From Ottowia beijingensis (GTDB lineage Bacteria > Pseudomonadota > Gammaproteobacteria > Burkholderiales > Burkholderiaceae_C), in NCBI RefSeq assembly GCF_013423955.1, contig NZ_JACCKX010000001.1:1116001-1180000 (forward strand): DNA of 64,000 bases, in the 5' to 3' direction. How positions within the stretch are numbered: position 1 is the first letter of the stretch; each line of letters begins with the position of its first letter. A program made the position numbers and the translations under genes. The notes beneath the pieces are model-generated. The model was not told the DNA's origin. It saw only the letters and a list, made by a program, of their open reading frames with translations, and ran no database searches. Shown piece by piece: positions 1 through 9,188 of the stretch.

Positions 1-254
1 CCCTCGCCCTGGCTGGCACCGGCCACCAGGCCGGCGATGTCGACGAATTCGACGATGGCCGGCAGCACGCGCTCCGGCTTCACGATCTCGGCCAGCTGCG
101 CCAGGCGCGGATCGGGCACCTCCACCACGCCGGTGTTCGGCTCGATGGTGCAGAAGGGGTAGTTTTCCGCAGCGATGCCCGCTTTGGTCAGGGCGTTGAA
201 AAGCGTGGACTTGCCCACGTTGGGCAGGCCCACGATGCCGCATTGCAGGCTCAT
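1..254 (-). CDS. ychF: YchF, redox-regulated ribosome-binding ATPase (N-terminal 84 residues only)
   Basis: Universally conserved Obg-related P-loop NTPase that binds 70S ribosomes and prefers ATP to GTP. The gene starts at ATG 254 and runs off the left edge of the window. The translation opens [17 protein letters not shown], the G1 P-loop (GLPNVGKST), followed by the switch region ending in [12 protein letters not shown] (the G3 DxxG equivalent, DIAG). The start fits YchF proteins, in which the P-loop lies about eight residues from the N-terminus. Nothing is seen of the TGS or coiled-coil domains because the gene is cut by the window edge. In the downstream non-coding stretch (255-418) lies a copy of the dispersed palindromic repeat. 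Confidence 0.95.
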   Translation of the reverse strand, partial: MSLQCGIVGLPNVGKSTLFNALTKAGIAAENYPFCTIEPNTGVVEVPDPRLAQLAEIVKPERVLPAIVEFVDIAGLVAGASQGE

Positions 255-330
255 GTCGGGGCTTTCGGTGGATTCAGGGGAAGCCGTTGATTCTAGCGGC
301 GGCACGATTCGGGCACTGGCAGAGGATTAC

Positions 331-390
331 AAGCCAAATTGGCATCCAGCGCTTATTTGAAAAGCGCCGATAGCTATCAAAATGATATCA
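331..390. repeat. Dispersed palindromic element, family A, copy 1
   Basis: Low-GC patch between ychF and the next gene. The hairpin GCGCTT / AAGCGC is flanked by GATAGCTATC on the right and AAGCCAAATTGG on the left. This is the short form of the family described in the findings. No gene is visible in 255-418 on either strand. Confidence 0.7.
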
Positions 391-418
391 ACCAAACTCC
401 TGATTGGTTGCCACGCCG

Positions 419-1572
419 TCACTCATGCGGGGCCTTGCGTCGAGGGCTCCGGGGGTGTTTCGTGATCCATCCGTATCGAACAGGATCGATGCGAAGCAGT
501 TCGGTTTCGGCTGCCCGGCGTTTCTCTTCGGGCATGCCGCGCAACAACGAGCGAATTTCCGAATCATTGCCGGCAGCAGGCGCACCACGTTCTTCGGCCT
601 TGCAATACCAATCGTGCCCCAGCCCGTATTGGCCTTGCTGGATATGCACGGCGCCAAGCAAGGTGCACGGACGATAGTCTTGCGGAAGTAGTTCATGGGC
701 GGTCTCGCCCGCTTGCTGAGCGTCGGAAAAACGCTCCAAATCGCGCATGGCACCCCTTGCGTGGTAAGCATCGCCGACTTGAGCTTGTCCTGTTTCAGCC
801 GCTGCGCAGGAATCGTGGCAAGGAGATCAATGGCTTCCTGCGAGGCATCGCATTTGCGCAGGTGGCCACTGGCACTGATGGCCTGCCAAGGGTCACCGCC
901 GCGCCTGAATTCAGCCAGGAAGCCGTCTGCCTCGCGACGATGATGGGCAGCCAAAACACCAGCCAAACGGTAACGATTGGCGTGAACCTTGAGCCAGACG
1001 ACATCCTCTTTTGAGAGCCGTCTGCCGGCGTCCAACTCGTGCAGGATCGGCATCAAGCGTTTGAAATCCCCTGCTGCGACGAATTCGTCGACGCCGTACT
1101 TGTGGAGCAGTTCCCTGGTTTTCTGCTTGGCGATGAACTCCGGACTGCTTTCGTATCGGATACGGGCTGCTCGTTGTTGCTCCGCTTCCTCCTTGAGTCG
1201 AGCCTGCAGGGCGGCATCACGCTCGGCGGTCAAGGCGGCCTCCAGGCGCCGTGCGGCAGCCGCTTCTTCCTCGCGTTGGCGGGCGACTTCTTGACGTGTC
1301 TTGCGCTCGAGTTGTGCCCGTGCGGCGTAGTCGGCTTCGGAGATCGCGCCGTCGATCAAGTCCACCAGTGCATGAGCGCCTTGACTGCGCAAGAACGCCT
1401 TGTGGCTGGGATGAACAGTCTGCTTGCCTGCGAGCGCGGTCAGGATGTTGTTCAGTCGAGATCCGATGACCATGGCCCCACTCAAATCGTCCGCCAGAAA
1501 GCGTACAGAAAGCGCCGATGGCTGGGGCACCGCAGGCGTGCGGATGAGCCGTCTCTCGTCGCGCCGCCTCAT
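419..1572 (-). CDS. Hypothetical protein with central coiled coil and TPR-like C-terminal half (one frameshift)
   Basis: About 384 aa after repair. A charged, Arg/Glu/Ala-rich coiled coil (about residues 85-150) is followed by a conserved core (YESSPEFIAKQKTRELLHKYG). The C-terminal part reads like TPR helices: PAQRLKQDKLKSAMLTT, then GGAMRDLERFSDAQQAGETA, then PCTLLGAVHIQQGQYGLG. The frame breaks at 753-756 in a GGGG run (minus strand). Adding one G joins the halves as TTQGGAMRDLE, and the reading frame then closes at 419. The start is uncertain: ATG 1572 is the longest, and an internal ATG near 1474 (MVIGSRLNNILTAL) is equally plausible. I recognise related hypothetical proteins in proteobacteria but know no function. 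It stands alone between two intergenic repeats. Confidence 0.6.
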
Positions 1573-1603
1573 TGCCTCTCCGTTTTTTATTTTTCATTGC
1601 ATT

Positions 1604-1648
1604 AAAGGCTAGAGCGCTTATCCAGCAAGCGCAATCAGCTATGAAAAC
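1604..1648. repeat. Dispersed palindromic element, family A, copy 2
   Basis: Short form: AAAGGCTAGAGCGCTTATCC followed by AAGCGC and CAGCTATGAAAAC. It lies just upstream of the hypothetical gene, between it and the MOSC gene stop. Confidence 0.75.
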
Positions 1649-1665
1649 AGGAGTTTTCGATCCCA

Positions 1666-2535
1666 TCAATCGAAGCGCCAGTCGGCCGCCACCGCATCGC
1701 CCACGCGCAGGGTGGCGCCGGCACCCTGCACAATGACGCAGTTTAAGCCGAAGGTGATGGCGCCGCCAAGCAGCGCGTTGGCGCGGTAGCTGGAGAGCGC
1801 GGCCAGTACCTCGGGGCTGGTCTCGCCCGTGGCCGGATCGACGTTGGGAATGGGGCAGCGCGGGCAGGGCTTGACCAGGCGCAGCACCACCTCGCCCTCG
1901 GCCGTGGCGATGCGCAACTCGTGCAGCCGGTCCTCGTCGTGCGCCTGCAGGCCGGCCAGCACGATGTTCGGCCGGAAACGCTCGATGCCCACGGCCGCGT
2001 GGCCGGCCGCCGCCAGGCGCTGGTTCAACTCGGCCAGCGAGGCCTCGCCCACCACCAGCAGCGGAAAGCCGTCGGCAAACTCGATGGGCGCCTCGACCTC
2101 GCCCGTCCACTGTTTGGAGGCGAGACGCGTGGCCTCGGGGTCGAAGCGCGCCAGCCGCAGGCCGGGCCGGCCGAGGAAGTCGCTGAACCACTGGCCCGCC
2201 ACGTCGCCCATGTCCCAGGCGTCCAGGGCGTCGCCCCACACCTGCACCCGCGCGGGCTTCTCGACCTCGTTGATGCCCAGGTGCAGCGCCAGCATGCCGG
2301 GCGCGCGCAGCACCACCTCCAGCACCTTGATCTGCGGGCGCACCAGCGCCATGCGCGGCAGTTCGCGCTGGGTGACGAAGCGGCCTTCGGCATCCACCAC
2401 CATCCAGGCGCGGTCGAGATCGAGGCCGGTGTCCATCAGCCGCGCCTCGCGCAGCGCCACGCCGGCGCAGGACTTGACGGGGTGCACGAACAGGCCGGAC
2501 ACGGTGGCCTGCACATCGGGAGAATCGTTGGTCAT
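1666..2535 (-). CDS. MOSC domain protein (YcbX/MARC-like)
   Basis: 289 aa. The N-terminal beta-barrel MOSC_N domain (VSGLFVHPVKSCAG, about residues 11-25) is followed by a MOSC domain with the cysteine-containing cofactor segment KPCPRCPIPNVDP (about residues 226-238) and the late motif FGLNC. This matches the YcbX/mARC family, which binds molybdenum cofactor and in E. coli reduces N-hydroxylated bases and amides with a flavoreductase partner. Here the C-terminal ferredoxin domain of YcbX is absent, so an external electron donor is expected. It is divergently transcribed from the UbiH-type hydroxylase, with 85 bp between the starts. Confidence 0.85.
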   Translation of the reverse strand: MTNDSPDVQATVSGLFVHPVKSCAGVALREARLMDTGLDLDRAWMVVDAEGRFVTQRELPRMALVRPQIKVLEVVLRAPGMLALHLGINEVEKPARVQVWGDALDAWDMGDVAGQWFSDFLGRPGLRLARFDPEATRLASKQWTGEVEAPIEFADGFPLLVVGEASLAELNQRLAAAGHAAVGIERFRPNIVLAGLQAHDEDRLHELRIATAEGEVVLRLVKPCPRCPIPNVDPATGETSPEVLAALSSYRANALLGGAITFGLNCVIVQGAGATLRVGDAVAADWRFD

Positions 2536-2620
2536 CGGCGGGCGGCCATGCTGAGAAAGATGGCGCGATTCTGCGCCATGCGCGGGCCGGGCCGCGCGGG
2601 GCGCCGCCTACAATGAACCC

Positions 2621-3750
2621 ATGTCCGCCTCACACGACATCTGCATCCGCGGCGCCGGCATCGTGGGCCGCACGCTGGCGCTGCTGCTGGCGCGCGAGCG
2701 CCTGCGCGTGGCCCTGGTGGCGCCGCCGGCCGACCCGGCCAGCGGCCACGGCGACGTGCGCGCCTACGCGCTCAGCCCCGCCGCGCGCAAGCTGCTGGAA
2801 GGGCTGCGCTGCTGGCCGCCCGAGCGCGCCGCCACGCCGGTGCTGGCCATGGAAGTGCATGGCGACGGCGACGGCGCGGTGCAGTTCAGCGCCACGGCGC
2901 AGGGCGTGCCGGCGCTGAACTGGATCGTCGACGTGCCGGCGCTGGAGCGCCTGCTGGCCGAGGCGGTGAATTACCAGAGCGGTATCGACGTGGTGACCGC
3001 GCCGGTGGCCGCCCCGCTGACGGTGGTGTGCGAAGGCCGCGCCAGCGCCACGCGCGCCGAACTGGGCGTGGCGTTCGAGACCACGCGCTACCCGCAGCAC
3101 GCCATCGCCACGCGGCTGGATTGCGAGCGCCCGCACGGGCAGGTGGCGCGCCAGTGGTTCACGGCCGAGGGCGACATCGTGGCCTTTCTGCCGCTGGATG
3201 GCGCGCAGGGCCGGCAGGTGGCGGTGGTGTGGTCGGTGCGCAGCGAGCGCCTGGCCGATTTGCAGGCACTGGACGACGCGGCCTTTGCCGCGCGTCTGTT
3301 CGACCTGAGCGGCGGCGTACTGGGCGCCCTGGCGCAGACCGGCCCGCGCGCCAGCTGGCCGCTGCTGCTGGCGCGCGCCACGCGCTGGGTCGGCCCCTGC
3401 CTGGCTGCCCGGGCGAAAGCTTTGCGCTGGCCGGCGACGCCGCCCACGCCATGCACCCGCTGGCCGGCCAGGGCCTGAACGTGGGCCTGGGCGACGCCGC
3501 CGAGTTGGCGCGCGTGCTGGCCGCGCGCGAGCCCTGGCGCCCGCTGAATGATTTGAAGCTGCTGCGCCGCTACGAGCGCGCCCGCCAGGGCGACTGGCTG
3601 CGCATGAGCCTGGCCACCGACGGCCTGCAGCAGCTGTTCGGCCGGCCCGAGCCCGCCGCCGCGCTGCTGCGCAACTGGGGCATGGCCGCGTTCGACGCCA
3701 GCGGCCCCATCAAGCGCCGCATTGCCCGGCTGGCCATGGGAACCGCCTGA
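2621..3750 (+). CDS. UbiH/UbiF/COQ6-family FAD-dependent hydroxylase (one frameshift)
   Basis: About 376 aa after repair. Class A flavin monooxygenase of the ubiquinone hydroxylase family. Visible motifs are the N-terminal FAD-binding GxGxxG variant (IRGAGIVGRTLALLLA), the DVRAYALSP segment typical of UbiH/UbiF, and the C-terminal FAD ribose-binding motif GDAAHAMHPLAGQGLNVGL. The frame breaks at the CCCC run 3394-3397; one extra C gives VGPLPGCPGESFALAGDAAH and joins the two halves. dsbC follows 44 bp downstream, a neighbourhood I have seen in Comamonadaceae. Which position of the quinone ring it hydroxylates cannot be told from sequence alone. Confidence 0.85.
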
Positions 3751-3794
3751 CGGCCCGCGGCTCTGATCTTTTCATCTTTTCAAGACCGTTCCCC

Positions 3795-4511
3795 ATGAAG
3801 TTGACTGCTTTTCTGCGCACCGGCCTGAGCGCCCTGATCCTGGCGCTGCCCCTGGCCGCCGCGGCCCAGGAGGCCACCATCCGCAAGAACCTGGCCGAGC
3901 GCGTGCCGGGCCTGACCGACATCGACGAGGTGAGCAAGACGCCGATGGACGGCCTGTACGAAGTGCGTGTGGGCACCGACATCCTGTACACCGATGCCGA
4001 GGGCAACTTCCTGCTGCACGGCAGCCTGCTCGACACCAAGGCGCGCAAGAACCTGACCGAAGAGCGCGTGGCCAAGCTCACGGCCATCGACTTCAAGGAG
4101 CTGCAGCTGAAGAACGCCTTCAGCATCACGCGCGGCAACGGCAAGCGCAAGCTGGCGGTGTTCGAGGACCCGAACTGCGGCTACTGCAAGCGCTTCGAGA
4201 AGGACCTGGCCAAGGTCGACAACATCACCGTGCACTTCTTCCTGATCCCGATCCTGGGCGCCGATTCGGTCGAGAAGTCGCGCCAGATCTGGTGCAGCGC
4301 CGACAAGGCCAAGGCCTGGGTCGACTGGATGCAGCGCGACATCGCCCCCAAGGGCAGCGGCAAGTGCAACACCGACGCGCTGACGGCCAACCTGGACTTC
4401 GCCAAGAAGTACCGCATCACCGGCACGCCGACCCTGGTGTTTGCCGACGGCACGCGCGTGCCGGGCGCCATCAACACGCAGCAGATCGAAGAGCTGCTGA
4501 ACCAGCGCTGA
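3795..4511 (+). CDS. dsbC: DsbC-type periplasmic disulfide isomerase
   Basis: 238 aa with a clear Sec signal peptide (MKLTAFLRTGLSALILALPLAAAAQ), an N-terminal dimerisation domain and a C-terminal thioredoxin fold. The active site is CGYC in DPNCGYCKRFEKDL and the cis-proline loop is TGTPTLVF. A second cysteine pair (IWC...GKC) matches the structural disulfide of DsbC. It rearranges wrong disulfides in secreted proteins and is kept reduced by DsbD. The gene is intact and ends 28 bp before the DUF3429 start, so the two may be cotranscribed. Confidence 0.93.
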   Translation: MKLTAFLRTGLSALILALPLAAAAQEATIRKNLAERVPGLTDIDEVSKTPMDGLYEVRVGTDILYTDAEGNFLLHGSLLDTKARKNLTEERVAKLTAIDFKELQLKNAFSITRGNGKRKLAVFEDPNCGYCKRFEKDLAKVDNITVHFFLIPILGADSVEKSRQIWCSADKAKAWVDWMQRDIAPKGSGKCNTDALTANLDFAKKYRITGTPTLVFADGTRVPGAINTQQIEELLNQR

Positions 4512-4539
4512 CCGCCGCGCCGCCTTGCCCCGCCGCCTC

Positions 4540-5025
4540 GTGACCGAACCCCAGCGCCTGCCCCGGACCGCCTACCGCAGCGCACCGCGCTGGCGGCTGA
4601 TCTATGTCATCGCCTACGGCGCGCTGGTGCCGATGGCGCTGCTCACGCTGGCGATAGTGGGTGCCGGGCCTCGGTTCGCAAGCCTGGCTGGGCTGGGCGG
4701 TGTGCAGCGCGGCCGCGCTGTTCGCCTCCTTCATCGGTGGCATCCACTGGGGCATCGGGCTGCGCTACATGGCCACGCACTCGGACGTGCCCACGTTCCA
4801 TTTCGTCTGGGGGCCGGTGCCCCCTACCTGGCCTGGGGCACGCTGCTGCTGCCGGTCGACATCGCGCTGTGGCTGCTGGTGGCCGTGTTCGTGCTGGCCT
4901 ACGTGGTGGATGGCCGCACCTGGCCCGGCGCAGGGCTCGGCCCCTGGCTGAGCCTGCGGCGCCAGATCACGGCCATGGTGGTGGCCTGCTGCGTGCTGGC
5001 GGCCCTTGCCCTGAAGGTGGCATGA
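4540..5025 (+). CDS. DUF3429 family integral membrane protein (two frameshifts)
   Basis: About 161 aa after repair, with GTG 4540 as the likely start. Four or so hydrophobic segments are seen: LIYVIAYGALVPMALLTLAI, VCSAAALFASFIGGIHWG, LAWGTLLLPVDIALWLLVAV and ITAMVVACCVLAALAL. The FIGGIHWGIGLRY segment is the hallmark of DUF3429 proteins, whose function is unknown. Frame breaks lie near 4650-4670 (net one base too many or two too few) and at the CCCCC run 4820-4824, where one extra C gives WGPVPPYLAWG. The stop is two bases before the GTG of the M61 peptidase, so translation is probably coupled. Confidence 0.7.
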   Translation: MTEPQRLPRTAYRSAPRWRLIYVIAYGALVPMALLTLAIVGAGPRFASLAGLGGVQRGRAVRLLHRWHPLGHRAALHGHALGRAHVPFRLGAGAPYLAWGTLLLPVDIALWLLVAVFVLAYVVDGRTWPGAGLGPWLSLRRQITAMVVACCVLAALALKVA

Positions 5026-5026
5026 C

Positions 5027-6869
5027 GTGACGAAGCGCGCACGCCCCGCCCCTGCCGCCCGCACCGGCCGCGCCCGCGAGCCCGCCCAGGCGACGCCGGC
5101 GCCCGTGCACTATGACGTGCGCGCGGCCAGCCTGCACGGCCACCGCTTCGCGGTGCAGATCACCATCGACCGGCCGGCCGCCGTGCAGCGCGTGTCGCTG
5201 CCGGCGTGGATTCCGGGCAGCTACCTGATTCGCGAGTTCGCGCGCCATCTGCAGCCGCTGCAGGCCACGCAGGGCCGCACGGCCTGCGCCTGCGTGCAGA
5301 TCGACAAGGCCAGTTGGGACATCGAATGCGACCCGCGCCGCCCGCTGGTGCTGCGCTACGAGGTCTATGCCTTCGACAATTCGGTGCGCACCGCCTGGCT
5401 GGACGCCGAGCGCGGCTTCTTCAACGGCACCAGCCTGCTGCTGCGCGTGCACGGGCACGAGCGCCAGCCGCACGAGCTGACGGTGCACCCGGTGCGCCAG
5501 CGGCGCGACTGGCAACTGGCCACGGCCATGGCGCCCGTCGCCGTCGACGCGCAGGGCTTTGGCCGCTACCGCGCCGCCGACTACGACGAGCTGGTCGACC
5601 ACCCGGTGGAGATGGGCACGCTGTGGAGCGGCACGTTCACCGCCGCCGGCGTGCCGCACCGCTTCGTGGTGGCGGGGGCGCCCGCGGCGTTCGACGGCGA
5701 GCGGCTGCTGCGCGACACGCAGAAGATCTGCGAAACCGCCATCCGCTTCTGGCACGGCGCCCGCCGCCCGCCGCACGATCGCTACCTGTTCATGCTGAAC
5801 GTGGTGCACGAGGGCTATGGCGGGCTGGAGCACCGCGCCAGCACCGCGCTGATCTGCGGCCGCGCCGACCTGCCGCGCCACGATGCGCCCGCCGACGCGG
5901 CGCGCGTGGGCGACGGCTACGTCACGCTGCTGGGCCTGATCAGCCACGAGTACTTCCACACCTGGAACGTCAAGCGCCTGCGCCCGGCCGAGTTCGAACG
6001 CTACGATTACCAGAGCGAGAATTACACCCGCCTGCTGTGGTTCTTCGAGGGCTTCACCAGCTACTACGACGACCTGCTGCTGCGCCGCGCCGGCCTGCTG
6101 GACGACGCCGGCTACCTGAAGCTGCTGACCAAGACCGCCAACCAGGTGCTGCAGGCGCCGGGGCGGCAGGTGCAGTCGGTGGCGCAGGCCAGCTTCGACG
6201 CCTGGCTGCGCTACTACCGCCCGGACGAGAACACGCCCAACAGCACCGTCAGCTACTACACCAAGGGCGCGCTGGTGGCGCTGTGCTTCGACCTCACGCT
6301 GCGCCACGAGACCGAGCACACGCTGGACGACGCGATGCGCGCGCTGTGGCGGCGCTGCCGGGGCGGGCCGATGACCGAGGGCGACTTCGCCGCCGTGATG
6401 GCCGAGCTGGGCGGCCGGTCCTTCGCGCGCGAGATCGCCGACTGGGTGCACGGCACGGCCGAGCTGCCGCTGAAGGCGCAGCTCGAATCGCAGGGCGTGA
6501 AGGTGCTCGAAGAGCCCTCGCAACTGGCGCAGACCCTGGGCCTGCGCGTGGCCGAGAACGGCGGCATCACGCTGAAGGTGGTGCTGGATGGCGGCCCTGC
6601 CGCCGAGGCCGGCATGGCGGCCGGTGACGAATGGCTGGGGTGCAACTGCCCGCTGCCAGGACGAAGGGCAGCGCCACGCACACCGCCGGCTGGCGCCTGA
6701 CGCGCCTGGACGAGCTGCCCCTGTTCGCCGGCAAGGCCCGGCGGGTCGTCGCGCTGGTGGCACGCGACAAGCGCCTGCTGCGCCTGCCCCTGGTCTTGCC
6801 CGAGAAGTCCACCACATGGCGCCTGGCCCCGAAGAACGGCAGCGACGCGCACCCTGGCCGGGCCGCTGA
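5027..6869 (+). CDS. M61 family (glycyl aminopeptidase-like) metallopeptidase with PDZ domain (two frameshifts)
   Basis: About 614 aa after repair. The N-terminal beta domain contains LPAWIPGSYLIREFARH, the typical M61 signature. The catalytic zinc site is HEYFHTWNVKRLRP (HExxH) with a downstream Glu in LWFFEGFTSYYDD. A C-terminal PDZ-like domain (GPAAEAGMAAGDEWLG) follows. Frame breaks: GGGG at 6637-6640 (one more G gives GDEWLGVQLPAA) and CCCC at 6827-6830 (one more C gives WRLAPEERQRRAPWPGR and a stop at 6867). The same added C also opens the next gene, which supports that repair. GTG 5027 is the start. No signal peptide is apparent, so it is probably cytoplasmic. Confidence 0.87.
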
Positions 6870-8043
6870 AGCCGCTGCGCACGGCGCGCCACCGCCGTGC
6901 GTTGCTGGCCAGCACGGCGCTGGTGCTGCTGCTGCACGCGCTGGCGCTGAGCTGGCTGTCGGCGCTGCTGCGGCCGCCCAGCATCCTGAAGGACGTGGCG
7001 CCGCCCTTCTACACCCGCAGCATCACGCCCGAGGCGCCGGCGGCGCTGCTGGCCGCCGCGCCCGCGACGGCTGAAACCAAGCCAAATCGGCCCTCAGCGC
7101 TCATCCGCCCTGCGCAGACAGCTCCTAAAAAGAAGCACGCCAGCCAGCCCCACCGAAGCCGCAGTCCGCAGCGAGCGCGCCCGAATCCGCAGCCCTGCCT
7201 CCCGAGGACGTGCCCGAGCCCGTCGCCGAGGCTCCGGAAGAGCCGGCCAGCACGGCCTCCGCGCCGCTGCTGGCCGAAGCACCGCAACCCACGGCATCGC
7301 GCGAAGCCGCCCCGGCCCCTGAGCCTTCCGACACCGTCGCCAGTGCCGCTGCCGCGCCCGCGTCGGCGCCCGCATCGGCCGCCAGCGCGGCCGAGCCCGC
7401 CTTCCTGGCCAGCTGGCCCACCGACACGCGCCTGACCTACAAGCTGGGCGGCCACTACCGTGGCGAGTTGCACGGCGACGCGCGCGTGCTGTGGCAGCGC
7501 GATGGCACGCGCTACCACACGGCGGTGGAGATGAGCGCCGGGTTGCTGGCCTCGCTCAGCTTCACCAGCCAGGGCGACATCACCGCCGGCGGCCTGCGGC
7601 CCGAGGTGTACGAGGAGAACGTGCGCGGCCGCCGCCGCGGCGTGCGCCTGGGCGACGACGTGCGGCTGAACAACGGCACCCGCGTGCCGCGCCCCGACGC
7701 GGTGCAGGACACCGCCAGCCAGTTCGTCGAGCTGGGCCACCGCTTTGCCACCGGCCAGGTGCAGCTGGTGCCGGGTGCGCGCATCGACTTCGCCATGGCG
7801 CGGCCCGGCGGCATCGACGACTGGACCTACGACGTGATCGGCGAGGAGACCCTGCACCTGCCGCGCCTGGGGCCGGTGCCCACCTACCACCTCAAGCCGC
7901 GCCCGCTGAACAAGCCGCGCGGGCCGATCAGCGCCGAGATCTGGTACGCGCCCAGCCTGCAGTACCTGCCGGTGCGCATCCGCATCACGCAGGGGCCGGA
8001 CACCTACATCGACCTGATGGTGGACACCATCGAGCAGCGCTAA
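6816..8043 (+). CDS. DUF3108 domain protein, membrane anchored (two frameshifts; repeat element in frame)
   Basis: About 409 aa after repair. ATG 6816 lies inside the M61 gene and reads MAPGPRRTAATRTLAGPL once the CCCC run 6827-6830 is given a fifth C. An N-terminal membrane anchor follows (LLASTALVLLLHALALSWLS), then a Pro/Ala-rich linker (residues about 75-195), then the conserved DUF3108 domain (LTYKLGGHYRGELHG ... IWYAPSLQYLPVRIRI). The second break is at the A5 run 7127-7131 or the CCCC run 7148-7151. A family A repeat (7075-7135) is read in frame and encodes KPNRPSALIRPAQTAPKKK inside the linker. DUF3108 proteins are cell-envelope proteins of unknown function. Confidence 0.75.
7075..7135. 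repeat. Family A palindromic element, copy 3, inside a coding region
   Basis: A diverged copy in the same order as the intergenic ones: AACCAAGCCAAATCGGCC, TCAGCGCTCATCC, TGCGCAGACAGCTCC, AAAAAG. It sits in the linker of the DUF3108 protein and contains no stop in the coding frame. Confidence 0.6.
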
Positions 8044-8927
8044 CGCGCGGGCGCGCCAGCGGGCGCCGGGGGCGCCGGTGGCTCGAACCGCTCGAGCACC
8101 ACGCGGTTCTTGCCGCTGTGCTTGACGCGGTACATCAGGTCATCGGCGCTGCGCACCGCGTCGCCCAGGCGTTCGGGGGCGCGCGCAAAGCTCGCCACGC
8201 CGATGCTGAAGCCGATCTCCCAGCCCTGTGCCCGGGCGGCAGCGTTCAGGCGCTGGTGCAAGTCGTCGAACACGCGCGCGGCTCCGCGCGCATCGGTTTC
8301 GGGGCACAGCACGGCGAACTCGTCGCCGCCCAGGCGGGCCAGCAGGTCGCTGGTGCGCAGCCGCTCGGCCAGCACCTGGGCCACGCCGCTCAGCACCGCA
8401 TCGCCGCGCAGGTGGCCGTGGCGGTCGTTCACGCCCTTGAAGCCGTCCAGGTCGATGTAGCCGATGGCCAGCGGGCGCTGGTGGCGGCGCGCCAGCTGCA
8501 CCATGTGCTCGCCCCGCGCCATGAAGGTGCGCGCGTTCAGCAATCCGGTCAGCCCGTCGTGCTGCGCCAGCCGGGCCTGCTGGTCCAGCGCGCCGCGCAG
8601 CCGCAGCAGCAGGCTGGCCGTGATGAGGAAGAAGCCCAGCCGCACCACCGTGTTCCACACCGGGATCGAGGCGTGGCTGTACGGGTGGCCGGCACCCAGG
8701 TCGGCGCCGTACCAGCTCAGCGCCGACAGCACGCACAGCAGGTAGCCCATGCGCCGGCCCAGGTACCAGGTGGCCAGCACGATGGGCATCAGGTAGAACA
8801 CCGAGAACGACAGTTCGTAGCCCGTCGCCACGTCGAGCGCGCCGACCAGCACGAGCAGCGCCATCACCACCACGCCCCGGGCGAGGGGTGGCAGCGCGCT
8901 CATGAAGCGGTGGAAGGCGGAGATCAC
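8040..8927 (-). CDS. Diguanylate cyclase with N-terminal membrane domain
   Basis: 295 aa. The N-terminal half has about three or four hydrophobic segments (GVVVMALLVLVGALDVATGY, VFYLMPIVLATWYLG, LGFFLITASLLLRL) and ends in a short linker. The C-terminal GGDEF domain starts at HDGLTGLLNARTF and has an intact active site, LGGDEFAVL. An inhibitory I-site RxxD (RTSD) lies five residues before GGDEF, so product inhibition by c-di-GMP is expected. It should make c-di-GMP from GTP at the membrane. The 3' end overlaps the convergent DUF3108 gene by 4 bp. Confidence 0.93.
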   Translation of the reverse strand: MISAFHRFMSALPPLARGVVVMALLVLVGALDVATGYELSFSVFYLMPIVLATWYLGRRMGYLLCVLSALSWYGADLGAGHPYSHASIPVWNTVVRLGFFLITASLLLRLRGALDQQARLAQHDGLTGLLNARTFMARGEHMVQLARRHQRPLAIGYIDLDGFKGVNDRHGHLRGDAVLSGVAQVLAERLRTSDLLARLGGDEFAVLCPETDARGAARVFDDLHQRLNAAARAQGWEIGFSIGVASFARAPERLGDAVRSADDLMYRVKHSGKNRVVLERFEPPAPPAPAGAPAR

Positions 8928-9072
8928 GCGCCCACTGTAGGGCGTTGCCGCGGCGCGGTGGTGCGTGCCGGCACACCGGGGCGGCGCGATTCGCCAAATG
9001 TCTCACGCAGCGCCGGCGTGCAGCGCGGCGCGGTGCCTGAAGCGGCTGTGTGAGCGGCGCACTTGCTCACAT

Positions 9073-9164
9073 AAAAATAGCTGTTTACGCACGATACAAT
9101 CCAATTTCAGATATAAAACAACCTGAAAACGGCTTATGACAGGCGCAAGCAGCTATCAAATCAA
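9073..9164. repeat. Family A palindromic element, copy 4 (long form)
   Basis: Long form with both ends: AAAATAGCTG at the left, a central pair CAATTTCAGAT / CTGAAAACG, and GGCGCAAGCAGCTATC at the right. It fills much of the 261 bp between the diguanylate cyclase and paaK genes. Nothing else is seen in 8928-9188. Confidence 0.75.
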
Positions 9165-9188
9165 TAACAACCAGCCTGGTGACCGCGG

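Noticed and set aside
4967-6937. A 656-codon open frame on the minus strand opposite the M61 peptidase, and many similar long Arg/Ala/His-rich frames elsewhere
   Set aside because: These are shadow frames produced by the high GC of third codon positions; they lack domains and the opposite strand encodes recognised proteins.
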